Source: CAZDXJ01 sp964509475
GTDB taxonomy: Bacteria; Pseudomonadota; Gammaproteobacteria; Methylococcales; Methylomonadaceae
DNA length: 64,000 nucleotides
Reading direction: 5' to 3'
Assembly: GCA_964509475.1 (NCBI GenBank)
Contig: CAZDXJ010000003.1
Coordinates: 1-64,000 of the forward strand
The notes beneath the pieces are model-generated. The model was given only the letters and a program-made list of their open reading frames with translations, was not told the origin of the DNA and did no database searches. Position 1 is the first letter of the stretch. Each line of letters begins with the position of its first letter. Both the position numbers and the translations under genes were made by a program. Shown one piece after another: positions 9,111 to 18,481 of this stretch.

Positions 9111-10291
9111 AATTTTATCCCCTCTCGTTGCGCCATGGTATGCATATCTTTATCGCCCCGGCCCGATAAATTAACGATAATAATTTCATCCGGCCCCATT
9201 TTCGGCGCCAGTTTCATCGTATAGGCCAGGGCATGGCTTGATTCCAGGGCCGGAATAATACCCTCCATCCGGGTTAAGGCATGAAAACCCTGCAGGGCTT
9301 CATCATCGGTGATATTGACATATTGAGCACGCCCGCTATCTTTCAGCCAGGCATGTTCGGGACCGACGCCCGGATAATCCAAGCCGGCTGAAATCGAATG
9401 CGTTTCGATAATTTCACCATTGGCATCTTCCATCAGATAAGTCCGGTTACCATGTAAAACACCCGGCCTACCTGCACACAGCGGCGCCGAGTGTCGTCCG
9501 GTTTCAATACCATCACCGGCTGCCTCGACACCGTACATTTTGACAGATGTATCATCAATAAAGGGATGGAACAGACCAATAGCGTTGGAACCCCCTCCCA
9601 CACAAGCGACCAGAGCGTCCGGCAGGCGTCCACAGGCCTCTTGCAACTGCTGTTTTGCCTCACGACCGATAATAGTCTGAAAATCCCGCACCATCGCAGG
9701 ATAAGGATGCGGACCCGCCACGGTACCAATAATATAAAACGTATCATCGACATGCGTCACCCAATCCCTGAGCGCCTCATTTAATGCATCTTTCAAGGTT
9801 TTCGATCCTGAATGCACCGCCACCACATCAGCGCCCAGCAAACGCATCCGGTACACATTCAAGGCCTGCCGCTCAACATCGACCGCGCCCATATAAACGA
9901 CACATTCCAACCCCAGCCTGGCCGCAACGGTCGCTGTTGCCACCCCATGCTGGCCGGCGCCGGTTTCGGCGATAATACGTTTTTTCCCCATCCGTTTGGC
10001 CAACAAGGCCTGGCCAATGGTATTGTTCACCTTATGGGCACCGGTATGATTCAAATCTTCACGCTTCAGATAAATCTGCGCACCACCCAATTCCTTGCTC
10101 CAACGCCGGGCATAATACAATGGCGATGGCCGACCGACATAATGTTGCAAATCGGCATCCAGTTCCGCCATAAACTCCAGATCCTTGATATAACGCTGAT
10201 AGGCCTGATTCAATTGTTGGATCGGCAACATCAACGTTTCCGCAACAAAGCGTCCACCATAAGGACCGAAATGGCCATTTTCATCCGGCAT
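9107..10291 (-). CDS. trpB: Tryptophan synthase beta chain
   Basis: The PLP-dependent subunit that condenses indole with serine to give tryptophan. The PLP lysine is in 'LNHTGAHKVNNTIG', the glycine-rich phosphate loop is 'CVGGGSNAIG', and the C-terminal 'NLSGRGDKD' is typical. Start ATG 10291 gives the family N terminus 'MPDENGHFGPYGGRF' and 394 aa. An ORF extension to 10342 is open but would overlap trpF. No strong ribosome site precedes either start. It is the middle gene of trpF-trpB-trpA. Confidence 0.96.
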   Translation of the reverse strand: MPDENGHFGPYGGRFVAETLMLPIQQLNQAYQRYIKDLEFMAELDADLQHYVGRPSPLYYARRWSKELGGAQIYLKREDLNHTGAHKVNNTIGQALLAKRMGKKRIIAETGAGQHGVATATVAARLGLECVVYMGAVDVERQALNVYRMRLLGADVVAVHSGSKTLKDALNEALRDWVTHVDDTFYIIGTVAGPHPYPAMVRDFQTIIGREAKQQLQEACGRLPDALVACVGGGSNAIGLFHPFIDDTSVKMYGVEAAGDGIETGRHSAPLCAGRPGVLHGNRTYLMEDANGEIIETHSISAGLDYPGVGPEHAWLKDSGRAQYVNITDDEALQGFHALTRMEGIIPALESSHALAYTMKLAPKMGPDEIIIVNLSGRGDKDMHTMAQREGIKL

Positions 10292-10313
10292 ATTATAGCC
10301 GGTGCCTGATTGA

Positions 10314-10940
10314 TTAATTTCTGTCACCCTGATAAACCTCATTAATAAATGCAGCCATTTTTTCAGTGTCTTTTATGCCTTTATCCTGTTCCACGCCACT
10401 GCTCACATCAACCGCGTAAGGTTGTACCGTCTGCACCGCCGTTCTGACATTGGCGGGACTCAAGCCACCGGCCAAAATAATCGGTAACAAGCTGTGCGCT
10501 GGAATTCTGTCCCAATTGAAACGGCTGCCACTACCGCCTTTAACGTCTGGGTGATAAGCATCCAGCAATAATCCGGCGGCATCATGGTACTGTGTTTCCA
10601 AAGCCGGAATATCCACATCGTCCCGCATAGGTACAGCCTTGATGTAGGGTTTACCAAACTGACGGCAAAAATCTGCTGTTTCATCACCATGGAATTGAAG
10701 TAGATCAATCGCAACATGCTCCAATGTTTGTTGAACGGTCTTCGCACTCGCATCGACAAACAATGCGACGACCGTAGTGAATGCCGGCAGTGCCCTTGCA
10801 ATCTCAAGCGCCTGCTTTATCGTGACATGCCGGGGACTTGGTGGATAAAATACCAAACCTAACGCGTCAACGCCCAAAAAGGCCGCATCAACGGCATCCT
10901 GTACACGGGTAAAACCACAAATCTTAACGCGTGTTCGCAT
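10314..10940 (-). CDS. trpF: Phosphoribosylanthranilate isomerase
   Basis: A TIM-barrel enzyme (208 aa) that converts phosphoribosylanthranilate into the ribulose form before indole-3-glycerol phosphate synthesis. Start ATG 10940 gives the conserved 'RVKICGFTR' with the catalytic Cys, and 'LDAYHPDVKGGSG' carries the catalytic Asp. The open frame runs to 11000, but those extra residues do not fit the family. It opens the trpF-trpB-trpA-accD-folC run. The truA gene often found upstream in relatives is absent here. Confidence 0.95.
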   Translation of the reverse strand: MRTRVKICGFTRVQDAVDAAFLGVDALGLVFYPPSPRHVTIKQALEIARALPAFTTVVALFVDASAKTVQQTLEHVAIDLLQFHGDETADFCRQFGKPYIKAVPMRDDVDIPALETQYHDAAGLLLDAYHPDVKGGSGSRFNWDRIPAHSLLPIILAGGLSPANVRTAVQTVQPYAVDVSSGVEQDKGIKDTEKMAAFINEVYQGDRN

Positions 10941-11021
10941 AACTGATACAGTGAAATTTAGACTGAAACTTTCTAGGATATCATAAAATAACGTCTTCAC
11001 AACGAAATTAAACGGCCAGAC

Positions 11022-11414
11022 TTATGGATGCCGCCCATCATCCAACACAGATTTCGCTTCCTCGATTGACTTTTCGCACATTTCTATGGAATTTTTTACT
11101 TCGCGCTTAAAGACAAATCCTGTTTCCAGACCATCGCGTTCCCTGACCGCATATTCGTTAAGCAACTTACATGCAGCCTGTAAGTTTTGCTCAGCCCGCA
11201 AAAGTTGCGAATATTTTTCTTCATCGACATCTTCTTCGGACATCATTAAAATTTCACTGGTCATCTTGTTCTGACGGCGAAAAACATCTTCCGCATGCCC
11301 ACTGAATGAAAAAGTACTATCCCAATATTGAGACGGCGAGGAAATGGCGCAACCCATCGACATAAGCAGAAAATCCATCCACAATAGATGGGCAAAGAAG
11401 CGCACAATTAACAT
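11022..11414 (-). CDS. Hypothetical protein with possible lipoprotein signal
   Basis: I do not recognise this 130-residue ORF. Its N terminus is hydrophobic and ends 'LLMSMGCAIS' with Cys22, a possible but imperfect lipobox because the -3 residue is Ser instead of Leu. Residues 45-130 are highly charged and predicted to be mostly helical, with a Glu/Lys-rich region that could form a coiled coil. It lies upstream of trpF with its own gap. A periplasmic helical lipoprotein is a guess from composition only. Confidence 0.45.
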   Translation of the reverse strand: MLIVRFFAHLLWMDFLLMSMGCAISSPSQYWDSTFSFSGHAEDVFRRQNKMTSEILMMSEEDVDEEKYSQLLRAEQNLQAACKLLNEYAVRERDGLETGFVFKREVKNSIEMCEKSIEEAKSVLDDGRHP

Positions 11415-11500
11415 AAACTATTGGGCTTGGTGATATGGTCATTGCTTCAAACAGAGGCTTTCATTATACAAGCTGCTGGAGAAAAAGGGATGATTTTAGG

Positions 11501-11590
11501 TAACGACTCACCCCTCTTACTTTTTAGGTGCGGTGCAGGGGTATTGATTTATCAACTTGTCTGCAACATGACGTTGCCGCCATTTACCTG
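11501..11590. repeat. Degenerate copy of a dispersed palindromic repeat
   Basis: The segment shares 'GACTCACCCCTC', 'GGTGCAGG' and 'TTGATTTATCA' in the same order and similar spacing with the better-kept copies at 13959-14135 and 18828-18981. The right arm is not clearly preserved. It fills much of the 227-base gap between the hypothetical gene and the MetF-like gene. Confidence 0.5.
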
Positions 11591-11641
11591 ATCAGCACAA
11601 CACTGAAGCCATGTTGCAAGAATAACGCAAAGAAAATTTAG

Positions 11642-12388
11642 ATGAAAATATCCTTTGAAATCGTACCGAGAAATGAAACCGCTTTTAAACAGCAGTATGA
11701 ATTCGCCTCATCGCTTGGACAAGCAATTCAAATAATTAATGTACCCGATATACAACGATTCAAAATCAGAAGCTGGGAAACCGGTAAATTTGTGAACAGA
11801 AACAAACATCTGTTCATCCCCCATTTCAGAGCGATCGACTTTGAAATCAAATCAGGGATTATTTTCCAGATTATCGAGCAATACCAGCTCGACCAAATTT
11901 TGCTGGTTACAGGCGACCCACCAACCGATATAAATCATACCTTTTATAACACCAACGTTATTGATTTAATTAAAGCGGTTAAACAGCGCTTCCCGAAAAT
12001 CAACATCTTCGCCGGTTTCGATCCTCACCGGAGTGGTTTACAGGATGAATATAATTATATTATGCACAAAGCTGACGCCGGAGCTTCAGGTTTTTTTTCG
12101 CAACCGTTTTTTGATATCCGGCTTATCGAAATTTATGCCGGGCATATGCAAAACCTGGAAATATTTATCGGTTTAAGTCCGATTACGACAGATGCTTCAA
12201 TGCACTATTGGCAAGTCAAAAACAAGGTCCAGTTTCCCGTGGATTTCAAAGCAGAATATCAATGGAATATTGACTTTGCCAACCGCGTCATCGATATGGC
12301 GCGCTATTATGGATTGAATATTTATTTTATGCCGATCAAAATTGATTTGAACAAATATTTTGCCGATATCAATTTACAGGCCAATTAA
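11642..12388 (+). CDS. Divergent methylenetetrahydrofolate reductase (MetF-like)
   Basis: A 248-residue TIM-barrel protein of the MTHFR family, which reduces methylene-tetrahydrofolate to methyl-tetrahydrofolate with a flavin. Family landmarks are retained: the catalytic-type Glu5 in 'ISFEIVP', an Asp in 'LLVTGDPP', and Gln in 'GFFSQPFFD'. It is shorter than standard MetF (about 290 aa) and quite divergent, so it may be a C1-transfer enzyme with a different partner instead of the main methionine-pathway reductase. It is a single plus-strand gene between minus-strand genes. Confidence 0.7.
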   Translation: MKISFEIVPRNETAFKQQYEFASSLGQAIQIINVPDIQRFKIRSWETGKFVNRNKHLFIPHFRAIDFEIKSGIIFQIIEQYQLDQILLVTGDPPTDINHTFYNTNVIDLIKAVKQRFPKINIFAGFDPHRSGLQDEYNYIMHKADAGASGFFSQPFFDIRLIEIYAGHMQNLEIFIGLSPITTDASMHYWQVKNKVQFPVDFKAEYQWNIDFANRVIDMARYYGLNIYFMPIKIDLNKYFADINLQAN

Positions 12389-12396
12389 ATTGACAC

Positions 12397-12426
12397 AAAA
12401 AAAGGCTATGCCATGCTGCATAGCCT
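12397..12426 (-). terminator. Rho-independent terminator of purB
   Basis: A perfect 9-bp stem (AGGCTATGC with GCATAGCCT, 6-nt loop) is followed on the minus strand by seven T residues. It lies 117 nt beyond the purB stop and ends that transcript. On the plus strand there is no T run, so it is not a good terminator for the MetF-like gene. Confidence 0.75.
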
Positions 12427-12475
12427 AAGTAAGTCGTCTACAAAATAATTGTTACACTTCGAGGGAGGTGAAGTT

Positions 12476-12502
12476 ATGCTTAACAATTGTGTGAAATTTT
12501 AA
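12476..12502 (+). CDS. Eight-codon ORF with a near-perfect ribosome binding site
   Basis: The string GGGAGGTGA lies 7 nt before an ATG that opens an eight-codon ORF (MLNNCVKF, stop TAA at 12500-12502). The match to the anti-Shine-Dalgarno sequence is unusually long for this window. The site is also inside an imperfect hairpin (AATTGTTA pairing with TAACAATT). It may be a regulatory micro-ORF, part of an sRNA, or chance. No larger gene follows on the plus strand. Confidence 0.25.
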   Translation: MLNNCVKF

Positions 12503-12542
12503 CACAGGATTTTCAAAAAACAATAATGATTTGTTCACATTT

Positions 12543-13907
12543 TTAAATCTTTTTGACCAACTCAGCGGCATAGCCGGTGTAATCGCGCGGCGTCAGCTGC
12601 AACAAAGCATTTTTCGCGGCATCGGGTATTGCCAGATTACGGATAAAAACCTGCATCTCCTGCGCACTGATCCGTTGTCCCCGGGTTAGATCTTTCAACT
12701 TTTCGTAAGGCTTTTCAATACCATAACGCCGCATAACGGTTTGAATCGCTTCGCCTAATACCTCCCAGTTCTCTTCCAGATCAGCCTCAATGGCATCATT
12801 GTTGAGCTGAAGTTTAGCCAACCCTTTCATCGTTGCCTGCAAAGCGATGCTGGTATGAGCGATACCCACACCAATATTTCTGAGTACCGTTGAATCCGTC
12901 AAATCCCGCTGCCAGCGCGATACCGGCAACTTGGTCGCCAAATGCGCAAAAACGGCATTGGCCAGCCCCAGATTACCTTCGGAATTTTCAAAATCAATCG
13001 GGTTGACTTTATGCGGCATGGTTGAAGAACCAACCTCACCGGCAATCGTTTTTTGCCGGAAATAGCCCAATGCAATATAACCCCAAACATCGCGGTTAAA
13101 ATCCAGCAAGACCGTGTTAAACCGTGACAAAGTATTGAAATACTCCGCCATATAATCGTGTGGTTCAATTTGTGTGGTCAACACATTCCAGACCAAACCC
13201 AATGATTCCACGAACATCTGACCGAAAACCGGCCAGTCCACTTCAGGATAAGCGATACTGTGCGCATTATAATTACCCACGGCGCCGTTGATCTTGCCCA
13301 ACAAATCAATGTTTGCAAACTGATCTCTTTGACGTTGCAGGCGCATGACCGTATTGGCAAATTCCTTACCGATTGTTGTTGGACTGGCTGGCTGACCATG
13401 GGTCCGGGACAACATAGGCTGCTGCGCCGTATCGTAGGCAATAGACCGGATGGCCGCGATACAATCATCCATCTGGGTGATGATAAGACTCCGGCCCGCT
13501 TTTAACATCAAGGCATAGGCCAGGTTGTTGATATCTTCCGAAGTACAGGCAAAATGAAAAAATTCACTGATATTTTCCAGCTCTGCCAAACCGGTGATTT
13601 TTTCCTTTAAAAAATATTCAACGGCTTTCACATCATGATTCGTGGTTCTCTCAATTACCTTGACCCGCTCGGCATCGGCTTCGGAAAATTCATCAATGAC
13701 TCGATCCAAGCATTGACAAGCCTTATTACTTAATTCGGCAACCTCGGTAATTTCCTTTTGAGCCGCCAGCGCCTGCAACCAACGCACTTCAACGACAACC
13801 CGAAAACGGATCAAACCGTATTCACTAAAAACCGGGCGCAACCGATCAACCTTACCGGCATAACGGCCATCAATTGGAGAAATAGCGGTCAATGCAAAAT
13901 TTGTCAT
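12543..13907 (-). CDS. purB: Adenylosuccinate lyase
   Basis: This fumarate-releasing lyase acts twice in purine synthesis, on SAICAR and on adenylosuccinate. It is all-helical and 454 aa long from ATG 13907 (an in-frame TTG at 13913 is also open). The superfamily signature 'GSSTMPHKVNP' is present near residue 292, with 'SRTHGQPASPTTIGKEFAN' near 170. The length and the 'LTAISPIDGRYAGK' start match the E. coli type. It is a single-gene unit with a terminator at 12397-12426 and a palindromic repeat just upstream. Confidence 0.96.
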   Translation of the reverse strand: MTNFALTAISPIDGRYAGKVDRLRPVFSEYGLIRFRVVVEVRWLQALAAQKEITEVAELSNKACQCLDRVIDEFSEADAERVKVIERTTNHDVKAVEYFLKEKITGLAELENISEFFHFACTSEDINNLAYALMLKAGRSLIITQMDDCIAAIRSIAYDTAQQPMLSRTHGQPASPTTIGKEFANTVMRLQRQRDQFANIDLLGKINGAVGNYNAHSIAYPEVDWPVFGQMFVESLGLVWNVLTTQIEPHDYMAEYFNTLSRFNTVLLDFNRDVWGYIALGYFRQKTIAGEVGSSTMPHKVNPIDFENSEGNLGLANAVFAHLATKLPVSRWQRDLTDSTVLRNIGVGIAHTSIALQATMKGLAKLQLNNDAIEADLEENWEVLGEAIQTVMRRYGIEKPYEKLKDLTRGQRISAQEMQVFIRNLAIPDAAKNALLQLTPRDYTGYAAELVKKI

Positions 13908-13958
13908 GTTCAATCTCTGTTGTTCACTTCATGTAAAAAATTAAATTCAACGGTATCG

Positions 13959-14135
13959 ACTCACTCCCCTCTGAAAAGCCGGTGCAGGTTGTTGATTTAT
14001 CAGACTTGCCCAGCCCTTCCACGGAAGAGCTGGGCTTGCATAACCTGGGATGTTATGCCGAACGACAGCGATGTATGCACGTGTCCTGATCAATCAATGA
14101 CCTGCGCCGGCGACAACACAACCGGGTGAGTCGTT
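13959..14135. repeat. Dispersed long-hairpin repeat, copy with extra inner stem
   Basis: The left arm 'GGTGCAGGTTGTTGATTTATCA' (in part) pairs with a right arm around 'CCTGATCAATCAATGACCTGCGC', enclosing 'TGCATAAC..GTTATGC'. Compared with the copy at 18828-18981 it holds an extra small hairpin, GCCCAGC..GCTGGGC, at about 14009-14036. No transposase is encoded. The whole purB-mnmA gap on this side is made of it. Confidence 0.75.
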
Positions 14136-14139
14136 ACAT

Positions 14140-15234
14140 TCAACGATTGTAAGCCTTTTCGATAACCCCACCACCCAAACAGCGCTCATCATCATAAAAT
14201 ACCACCGACTGACCGGGTGTTATGGCACGTTGTGCTTGTTGAAAATAAACCCGGCAACGGTTATTTTCCAAAAGTTCCAGCCGGCAAGCCTGATCCGCTT
14301 GCCGATAACGCGTTTTGGCCGCACAATCCCGGACTTTGCCCGGCCCATGCCCACGCACCCAATCCAGTTGATTGGCTTCCAAAGTATCGTGCAGCAGCAA
14401 AGGATGGTCATGCCCCTGACCCACAATCAGACGATTGTTTTGTAAATCTTTTTGCAGTACAAACCAGGGTTCCTCACTGGCTCCCTGCACCCCGCCGATC
14501 CCCAGACCTTGACGCTGGCCCAATGTGTAATACATCAGCCCCTGATGACGGCCTATGCAGCGGCCTTCCGGAGTATACATTTCACCCAGCTGAGTGGGCA
14601 GATAGCGTTGTAAAAATTCCTTGAACTTGCGCTCGCCGATAAAACAAATACCGGTGCTGTCCTTTTTTTGATAATTGCCAAAACCGGCCTGTTTAGCCAG
14701 TTCACGCACCTGGGATTTATGCAAATGACCGATGGGAAACAAAGTCCGGGCCAATTGTTCCTGTCCCAGGGTATAGAGAAAATAACTTTGCTCTTTGCTT
14801 GGGTCCAGGCCTTTCAACAAAAAATACTCACCTTGTGTAAATTGCACCCGGGCGTGATGTCCGGTAGCGATATAATCCGCCCCTAAACTCATCGCATAAT
14901 TCAGGAAGGCCTTGAATTTTACATGCTTGTTGCACAGAATATCCGGATTCGGAGTTCGGCCCAGCTTGAATTCCGCCAGAAAAATTTCAAACACCTCATC
15001 CCAATACTCGGCGGCAAAATTAACAGTTTTCAGAACAATCCCCAGCCGATCACAAACCTGTTGGGCATCCTCCAAATCCTGCATGGCTGTACAATATTCC
15101 GTGCCATCGTCTTCTTCCCAGTTTTTCATGAACAGCGCCGAAACCTGATGGCCTTGCTCCAACAATTTCAATGCGGTAACCGCAGAATCAACACCACCGG
15201 ACATACCGACAATAATTTTCTTACTCATTGACAT
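14140..15234 (-). CDS. mnmA: tRNA-specific 2-thiouridylase
   Basis: It thiolates U34 of the tRNAs for Lys, Glu and Gln. The N-terminal ATP pyrophosphatase loop 'GMSGGVDSAV' is followed by the two catalytic cysteines in 'DILCNKHVKF' and 'STGICFIGE', then the C-terminal beta-barrel domain. The start at 15234 is chosen because its ATG overlaps the Nudix stop as TGATG, giving 364 aa. A second ATG lies 6 nt later at 15228. The mnmA-Nudix pairing matches the nudJ-mnmA order in E. coli. Confidence 0.95.
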   Translation of the reverse strand: MSMSKKIIVGMSGGVDSAVTALKLLEQGHQVSALFMKNWEEDDGTEYCTAMQDLEDAQQVCDRLGIVLKTVNFAAEYWDEVFEIFLAEFKLGRTPNPDILCNKHVKFKAFLNYAMSLGADYIATGHHARVQFTQGEYFLLKGLDPSKEQSYFLYTLGQEQLARTLFPIGHLHKSQVRELAKQAGFGNYQKKDSTGICFIGERKFKEFLQRYLPTQLGEMYTPEGRCIGRHQGLMYYTLGQRQGLGIGGVQGASEEPWFVLQKDLQNNRLIVGQGHDHPLLLHDTLEANQLDWVRGHGPGKVRDCAAKTRYRQADQACRLELLENNRCRVYFQQAQRAITPGQSVVFYDDERCLGGGVIEKAYNR

Positions 15235-15683
15235 CAAGAAATAAAGGATTGCAACAAAGATAAAGGATAGCGTTCTCCGGCCTGATAACATTCGATGCCT
15301 TTCAATACCAACGGACTTCGCAGCCGCGTGCTGCGTGTGATTATCTCGTCCCGGGACAGCCAGTGGGCGGCGATAATACCTTCGTCCAACGCTTGTTCAG
15401 GATTATGTGAATGACAGGAACCGGCAAAACAGACCCGCAAAAAACTGGGCGCCGAGGGTTCTCGCCGCCAGAGTTGTACAGCGACAATATACTCCGGTTC
15501 AAACAACCAGGCGGTTTCCTCATGGACTTCACGTTTAACGGCAGCAATCAAATCTTCACCGTTTTCCAAATGTCCGGCCGGTTGGTTAAAAGCAATGCCA
15601 TTGGCAGTTTGTTCTTCGACAAGCAGAAAACGTTTGTGCCGCTCGATGACGGCAGCAACGGTAACATGCGGTTTCCAGACCAT
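15234..15683 (-). CDS. nudJ: Nudix hydrolase, NudJ-like phosphatase
   Basis: A 149-residue Nudix protein. E. coli NudJ is a phosphatase acting on thiamin pyrophosphate precursors and nucleoside di- and triphosphates. The Nudix box 'GHLENGEDLIAAVKREVHEE' supplies the metal-binding glutamates. The Gly expected a few residues after the last pair is replaced by Ala. It is translationally coupled to mnmA (TGATG overlap), the same arrangement as in E. coli, which is the main reason for naming NudJ. Confidence 0.82.
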   Translation of the reverse strand: MVWKPHVTVAAVIERHKRFLLVEEQTANGIAFNQPAGHLENGEDLIAAVKREVHEETAWLFEPEYIVAVQLWRREPSAPSFLRVCFAGSCHSHNPEQALDEGIIAAHWLSRDEIITRSTRLRSPLVLKGIECYQAGERYPLSLLQSFIS

Positions 15684-15860
15684 GTTAAAGGACTCTTGTT
15701 AAAAGGCGTGTAGTTTACTTTATTTTAAAGAATTGATGTTGAAAAGAAATTTTATTGGTAGTATATGGTCAATAAAAATATTGATAGAGTAAGCATTCTG
15801 GCTTGAAATCATGTGTTTTTCACTCTATGTTTAACTAAAGAAATTTATTTAAAAATCGCT

Positions 15861-16184
15861 ATGGCAGATGTAAATCCTTTCAAAGACAGTGACAGTGGAT
15901 TGGCATTGCAAGAGGCCAAACCCAAATTAAAAAAACCACCGTTATACAAAGTTGTTTTATTGAATGATGATTTCACCCCAATGGGCTTTGTCGTTGACAT
16001 TTTGGTCAATTATTTTTCAATGAGCGAAGAGAAAGCGACCCAGATCATGTTGCAGGTTCACACCCAAGGGGTTGGCGTTTGCGGTGTATTTTCCAAGGAT
16101 GTCGCCGAAACCAAGGTTGAAATTGTCAATCACTACGCCAGAGAACATCAACATCCATTAATGTGTACGATGGAAGAAGCCTGA
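15861..16184 (+). CDS. clpS: ClpS adaptor
   Basis: An adaptor that delivers N-degron substrates to ClpAP. ATG 15861 starts the conserved protein of 107 aa and fits the family better than the upstream open start at 15813. The core contains 'YKVVLLNDDFTPMGFVV', including the Asn-Asp pair that binds the N-terminal residue, and 'EHQHPL' near the C terminus. It lies 13 nt before clpA in the standard clpS-clpA operon. Confidence 0.95.
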   Translation: MADVNPFKDSDSGLALQEAKPKLKKPPLYKVVLLNDDFTPMGFVVDILVNYFSMSEEKATQIMLQVHTQGVGVCGVFSKDVAETKVEIVNHYAREHQHPLMCTMEEA

Positions 16185-16197
16185 GCTTGAGGACAAT

Positions 16198-18468
16198 ATG
16201 TTAAGTAAAGAATTAGAGTTTTCATTAAATCAGGCTTTCAAGGCCGCTCATAACAAACGGCATGAATTCATAACCGTGGAACATATGCTGTTGACACTTC
16301 TGGACAACCCATCCGCGGAACCGGTGCTGCGTGCCTGCGGATGCGATATCAATATGCTGCGCGGAGAACTGACCCAATTCATCGATGAAACGATTTCCCT
16401 GATTCCCGAAAATGTACAACGTGAAACCCAACCCACATTGGGATTTCAAAGAGTGTTGCAACGGGCTGTATTTCATATCCAGGCCTCCGATAAAAAAGAA
16501 GTCAATGGTGCCAACCTGCTGGTTGCCCTGTTCAGCGAACAAGACTCCCATGCTGTATTTTTACTTAACAAGCAAGATATCACCCGACTCGATGTCGTGA
16601 ATTATCTGGCCCATGGTATTTCCAAACAAGACCAGGAAGATATGGATATCGAACCGCCAGGCGATCCAGACGAAATGGAAAAATCCGTACAGGAAACGCC
16701 GTTGCAAAAATATGCGACCGACCTTAATGAAGCCGCTCGTCAAGGCAAAATTGACCCGCTCATTGGCCGTAGCGCGGAACTGGAAAGAACCATACAAGTG
16801 CTTTGCCGCCGCCGCAAAAACAACCCGCTGCTGGTTGGAGAAGCCGGTGTTGGCAAAACCGCCATTGCCGAGGGCCTGGCCAAACAGATCGTCGAAGAAG
16901 AAGTACCGGAAGTTCTGGCCCAATCAACGATTTACGCCCTGGATCTGGGTTCACTGGTTGCCGGCACCAAATACCGCGGTGATTTTGAAAAACGTTTAAA
17001 AGCCCTGATCAAACAACTGCAACAGGAACCCGACGCAATTTTGTTTATTGACGAAATTCATACCATCATTGGTGCTGGTTCCGCTTCCGGCGGGGTCATG
17101 GACGCATCAAATTTGATTAAACCTGTACTGGCCTCCGGTGAACTGCGCTGCATTGGTTCAACCACTTATCAGGAATTTCGAGGCATTTTCGAAAAAGATC
17201 GGGCACTTGCCCGACGTTTCCAGAAAATCGACATCCTCGAACCTTCAGTGGAAGACACGTTTCAGATTCTGAAAGGATTAAAATCGCGCTTTGAAGAACA
17301 CCACGATGTCAAATACAGCGTCGAAAGCCTGCGCGTTGCAGCCGAATTGTCCGCACGTTACATTACTGATCGGCATTTGCCCGACAAAGCCATTGACGTC
17401 ATTGATGAAGCCGGTGCGAAACAACGCCTGGCCAGCAGCGAAGAAAGAAAAACCTTGATTGGCGAACGGGAGGTTGAAGAAATCGTTGCCAAAATTGCCC
17501 GGATTCCGCCTAAATCGGTTTCTGCCAGTGACCGGGAAAAGCTTCAGGATCTGGAGAAAAACCTGAAAATGCTGGTTTTCGGCCAGGATGAAGCGATCAG
17601 CGCTTTGGCGTCCGCCATCAAATTATCCCGTTCCGGCTTGAGAGATTCCATGAAAACAGTCGGCTCGTTTTTGTTTGCTGGCCCCACTGGCGTAGGAAAA
17701 ACGGAAGTGAGCCGGCAACTGGCAAAAGTCCTGGGCATCGGACTGATTCGTTTCGATATGTCCGAATATATGGAGCGTCATACCGTTTCCCGTTTGATTG
17801 GCGCACCACCAGGTTATGTCGGATTCGATCAGGGCGGTCTGCTGACCGAACAGGTCAACCAACATCCGCATGCGGTGTTACTGCTTGACGAATTGGAAAA
17901 AGCGCATCCTGATGTATTTAATTTGTTGTTACAAGTCATGGATCACGGAACCTTGACCGACAACAATGGACGCAAAGCCGATTTCCGTAATATTATCCTG
18001 ATTATGACGACCAATGCCGGCGCTGCCGAAGGCAGTCGGGCTTCAATAGGTTTCACGAAACAAAATCATGAAACCGACAGCCTGCTGGCCATCAATAAAC
18101 TGTTCTCGCCTGAATTTCGTAACCGTCTGGACGCGGTGATTCAGTTCAAGCCATTGGATATTTCCACCGTAGGCCATGTCGTGGACAAGTTCCTGTTTGA
18201 ATTGGAAACATTACTTGCTGAAAAACAAGTCACCCTGTCGCTGGACGCCGAGGCCCGGCTATGGCTTGCGGAACATGGCTGCGATCCACAAATGGGCGCA
18301 AGGCCTATGGCACGTTTGATTCAGGAAAAAATCAAAAAACCACTGGCGAATGATTTGTTATTTGGAAAACTGGCCCGTGGTGGCCATGTACAAATCCATC
18401 TCAAGGACAACGATTTGGTTTTCGATATTGTAAGCAAAGAACTCAGCGTCCCGGAAAAAAGTATCTAG
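16198..18468 (+). CDS. clpA: ATP-dependent Clp protease ATP-binding subunit ClpA
   Basis: A hexameric AAA+ unfoldase that feeds ClpP. Its 756 residues comprise the Clp N-domain repeats (about 1-150), the first AAA module with Walker A 'GEAGVGKT' at residues 214-221 and 'ILFIDEIHTIIG', and the second module with 'GPTGVGKT' at 495-502 and 'VLLLDELEKAHPD'. The IGF tripeptide that docks in ClpP is seen in 'ASIGFTKQN'. A Clp-family D2 C-terminal domain completes it. ClpP is not in the window. It converges with infA, leaving 13 nt. Confidence 0.97.
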   Translation: MLSKELEFSLNQAFKAAHNKRHEFITVEHMLLTLLDNPSAEPVLRACGCDINMLRGELTQFIDETISLIPENVQRETQPTLGFQRVLQRAVFHIQASDKKEVNGANLLVALFSEQDSHAVFLLNKQDITRLDVVNYLAHGISKQDQEDMDIEPPGDPDEMEKSVQETPLQKYATDLNEAARQGKIDPLIGRSAELERTIQVLCRRRKNNPLLVGEAGVGKTAIAEGLAKQIVEEEVPEVLAQSTIYALDLGSLVAGTKYRGDFEKRLKALIKQLQQEPDAILFIDEIHTIIGAGSASGGVMDASNLIKPVLASGELRCIGSTTYQEFRGIFEKDRALARRFQKIDILEPSVEDTFQILKGLKSRFEEHHDVKYSVESLRVAAELSARYITDRHLPDKAIDVIDEAGAKQRLASSEERKTLIGEREVEEIVAKIARIPPKSVSASDREKLQDLEKNLKMLVFGQDEAISALASAIKLSRSGLRDSMKTVGSFLFAGPTGVGKTEVSRQLAKVLGIGLIRFDMSEYMERHTVSRLIGAPPGYVGFDQGGLLTEQVNQHPHAVLLLDELEKAHPDVFNLLLQVMDHGTLTDNNGRKADFRNIILIMTTNAGAAEGSRASIGFTKQNHETDSLLAINKLFSPEFRNRLDAVIQFKPLDISTVGHVVDKFLFELETLLAEKQVTLSLDAEARLWLAEHGCDPQMGARPMARLIQEKIKKPLANDLLFGKLARGGHVQIHLKDNDLVFDIVSKELSVPEKSI

Positions 18469-18481
18469 CCTTCCACATCGT

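Noticed and set aside
15740..15860. Possible sigma-32 promoter before clpS (TTGAAA texts)
   Set aside because: TTGAAA occurs but no CCCCAT-type -10 lies at the right distance.
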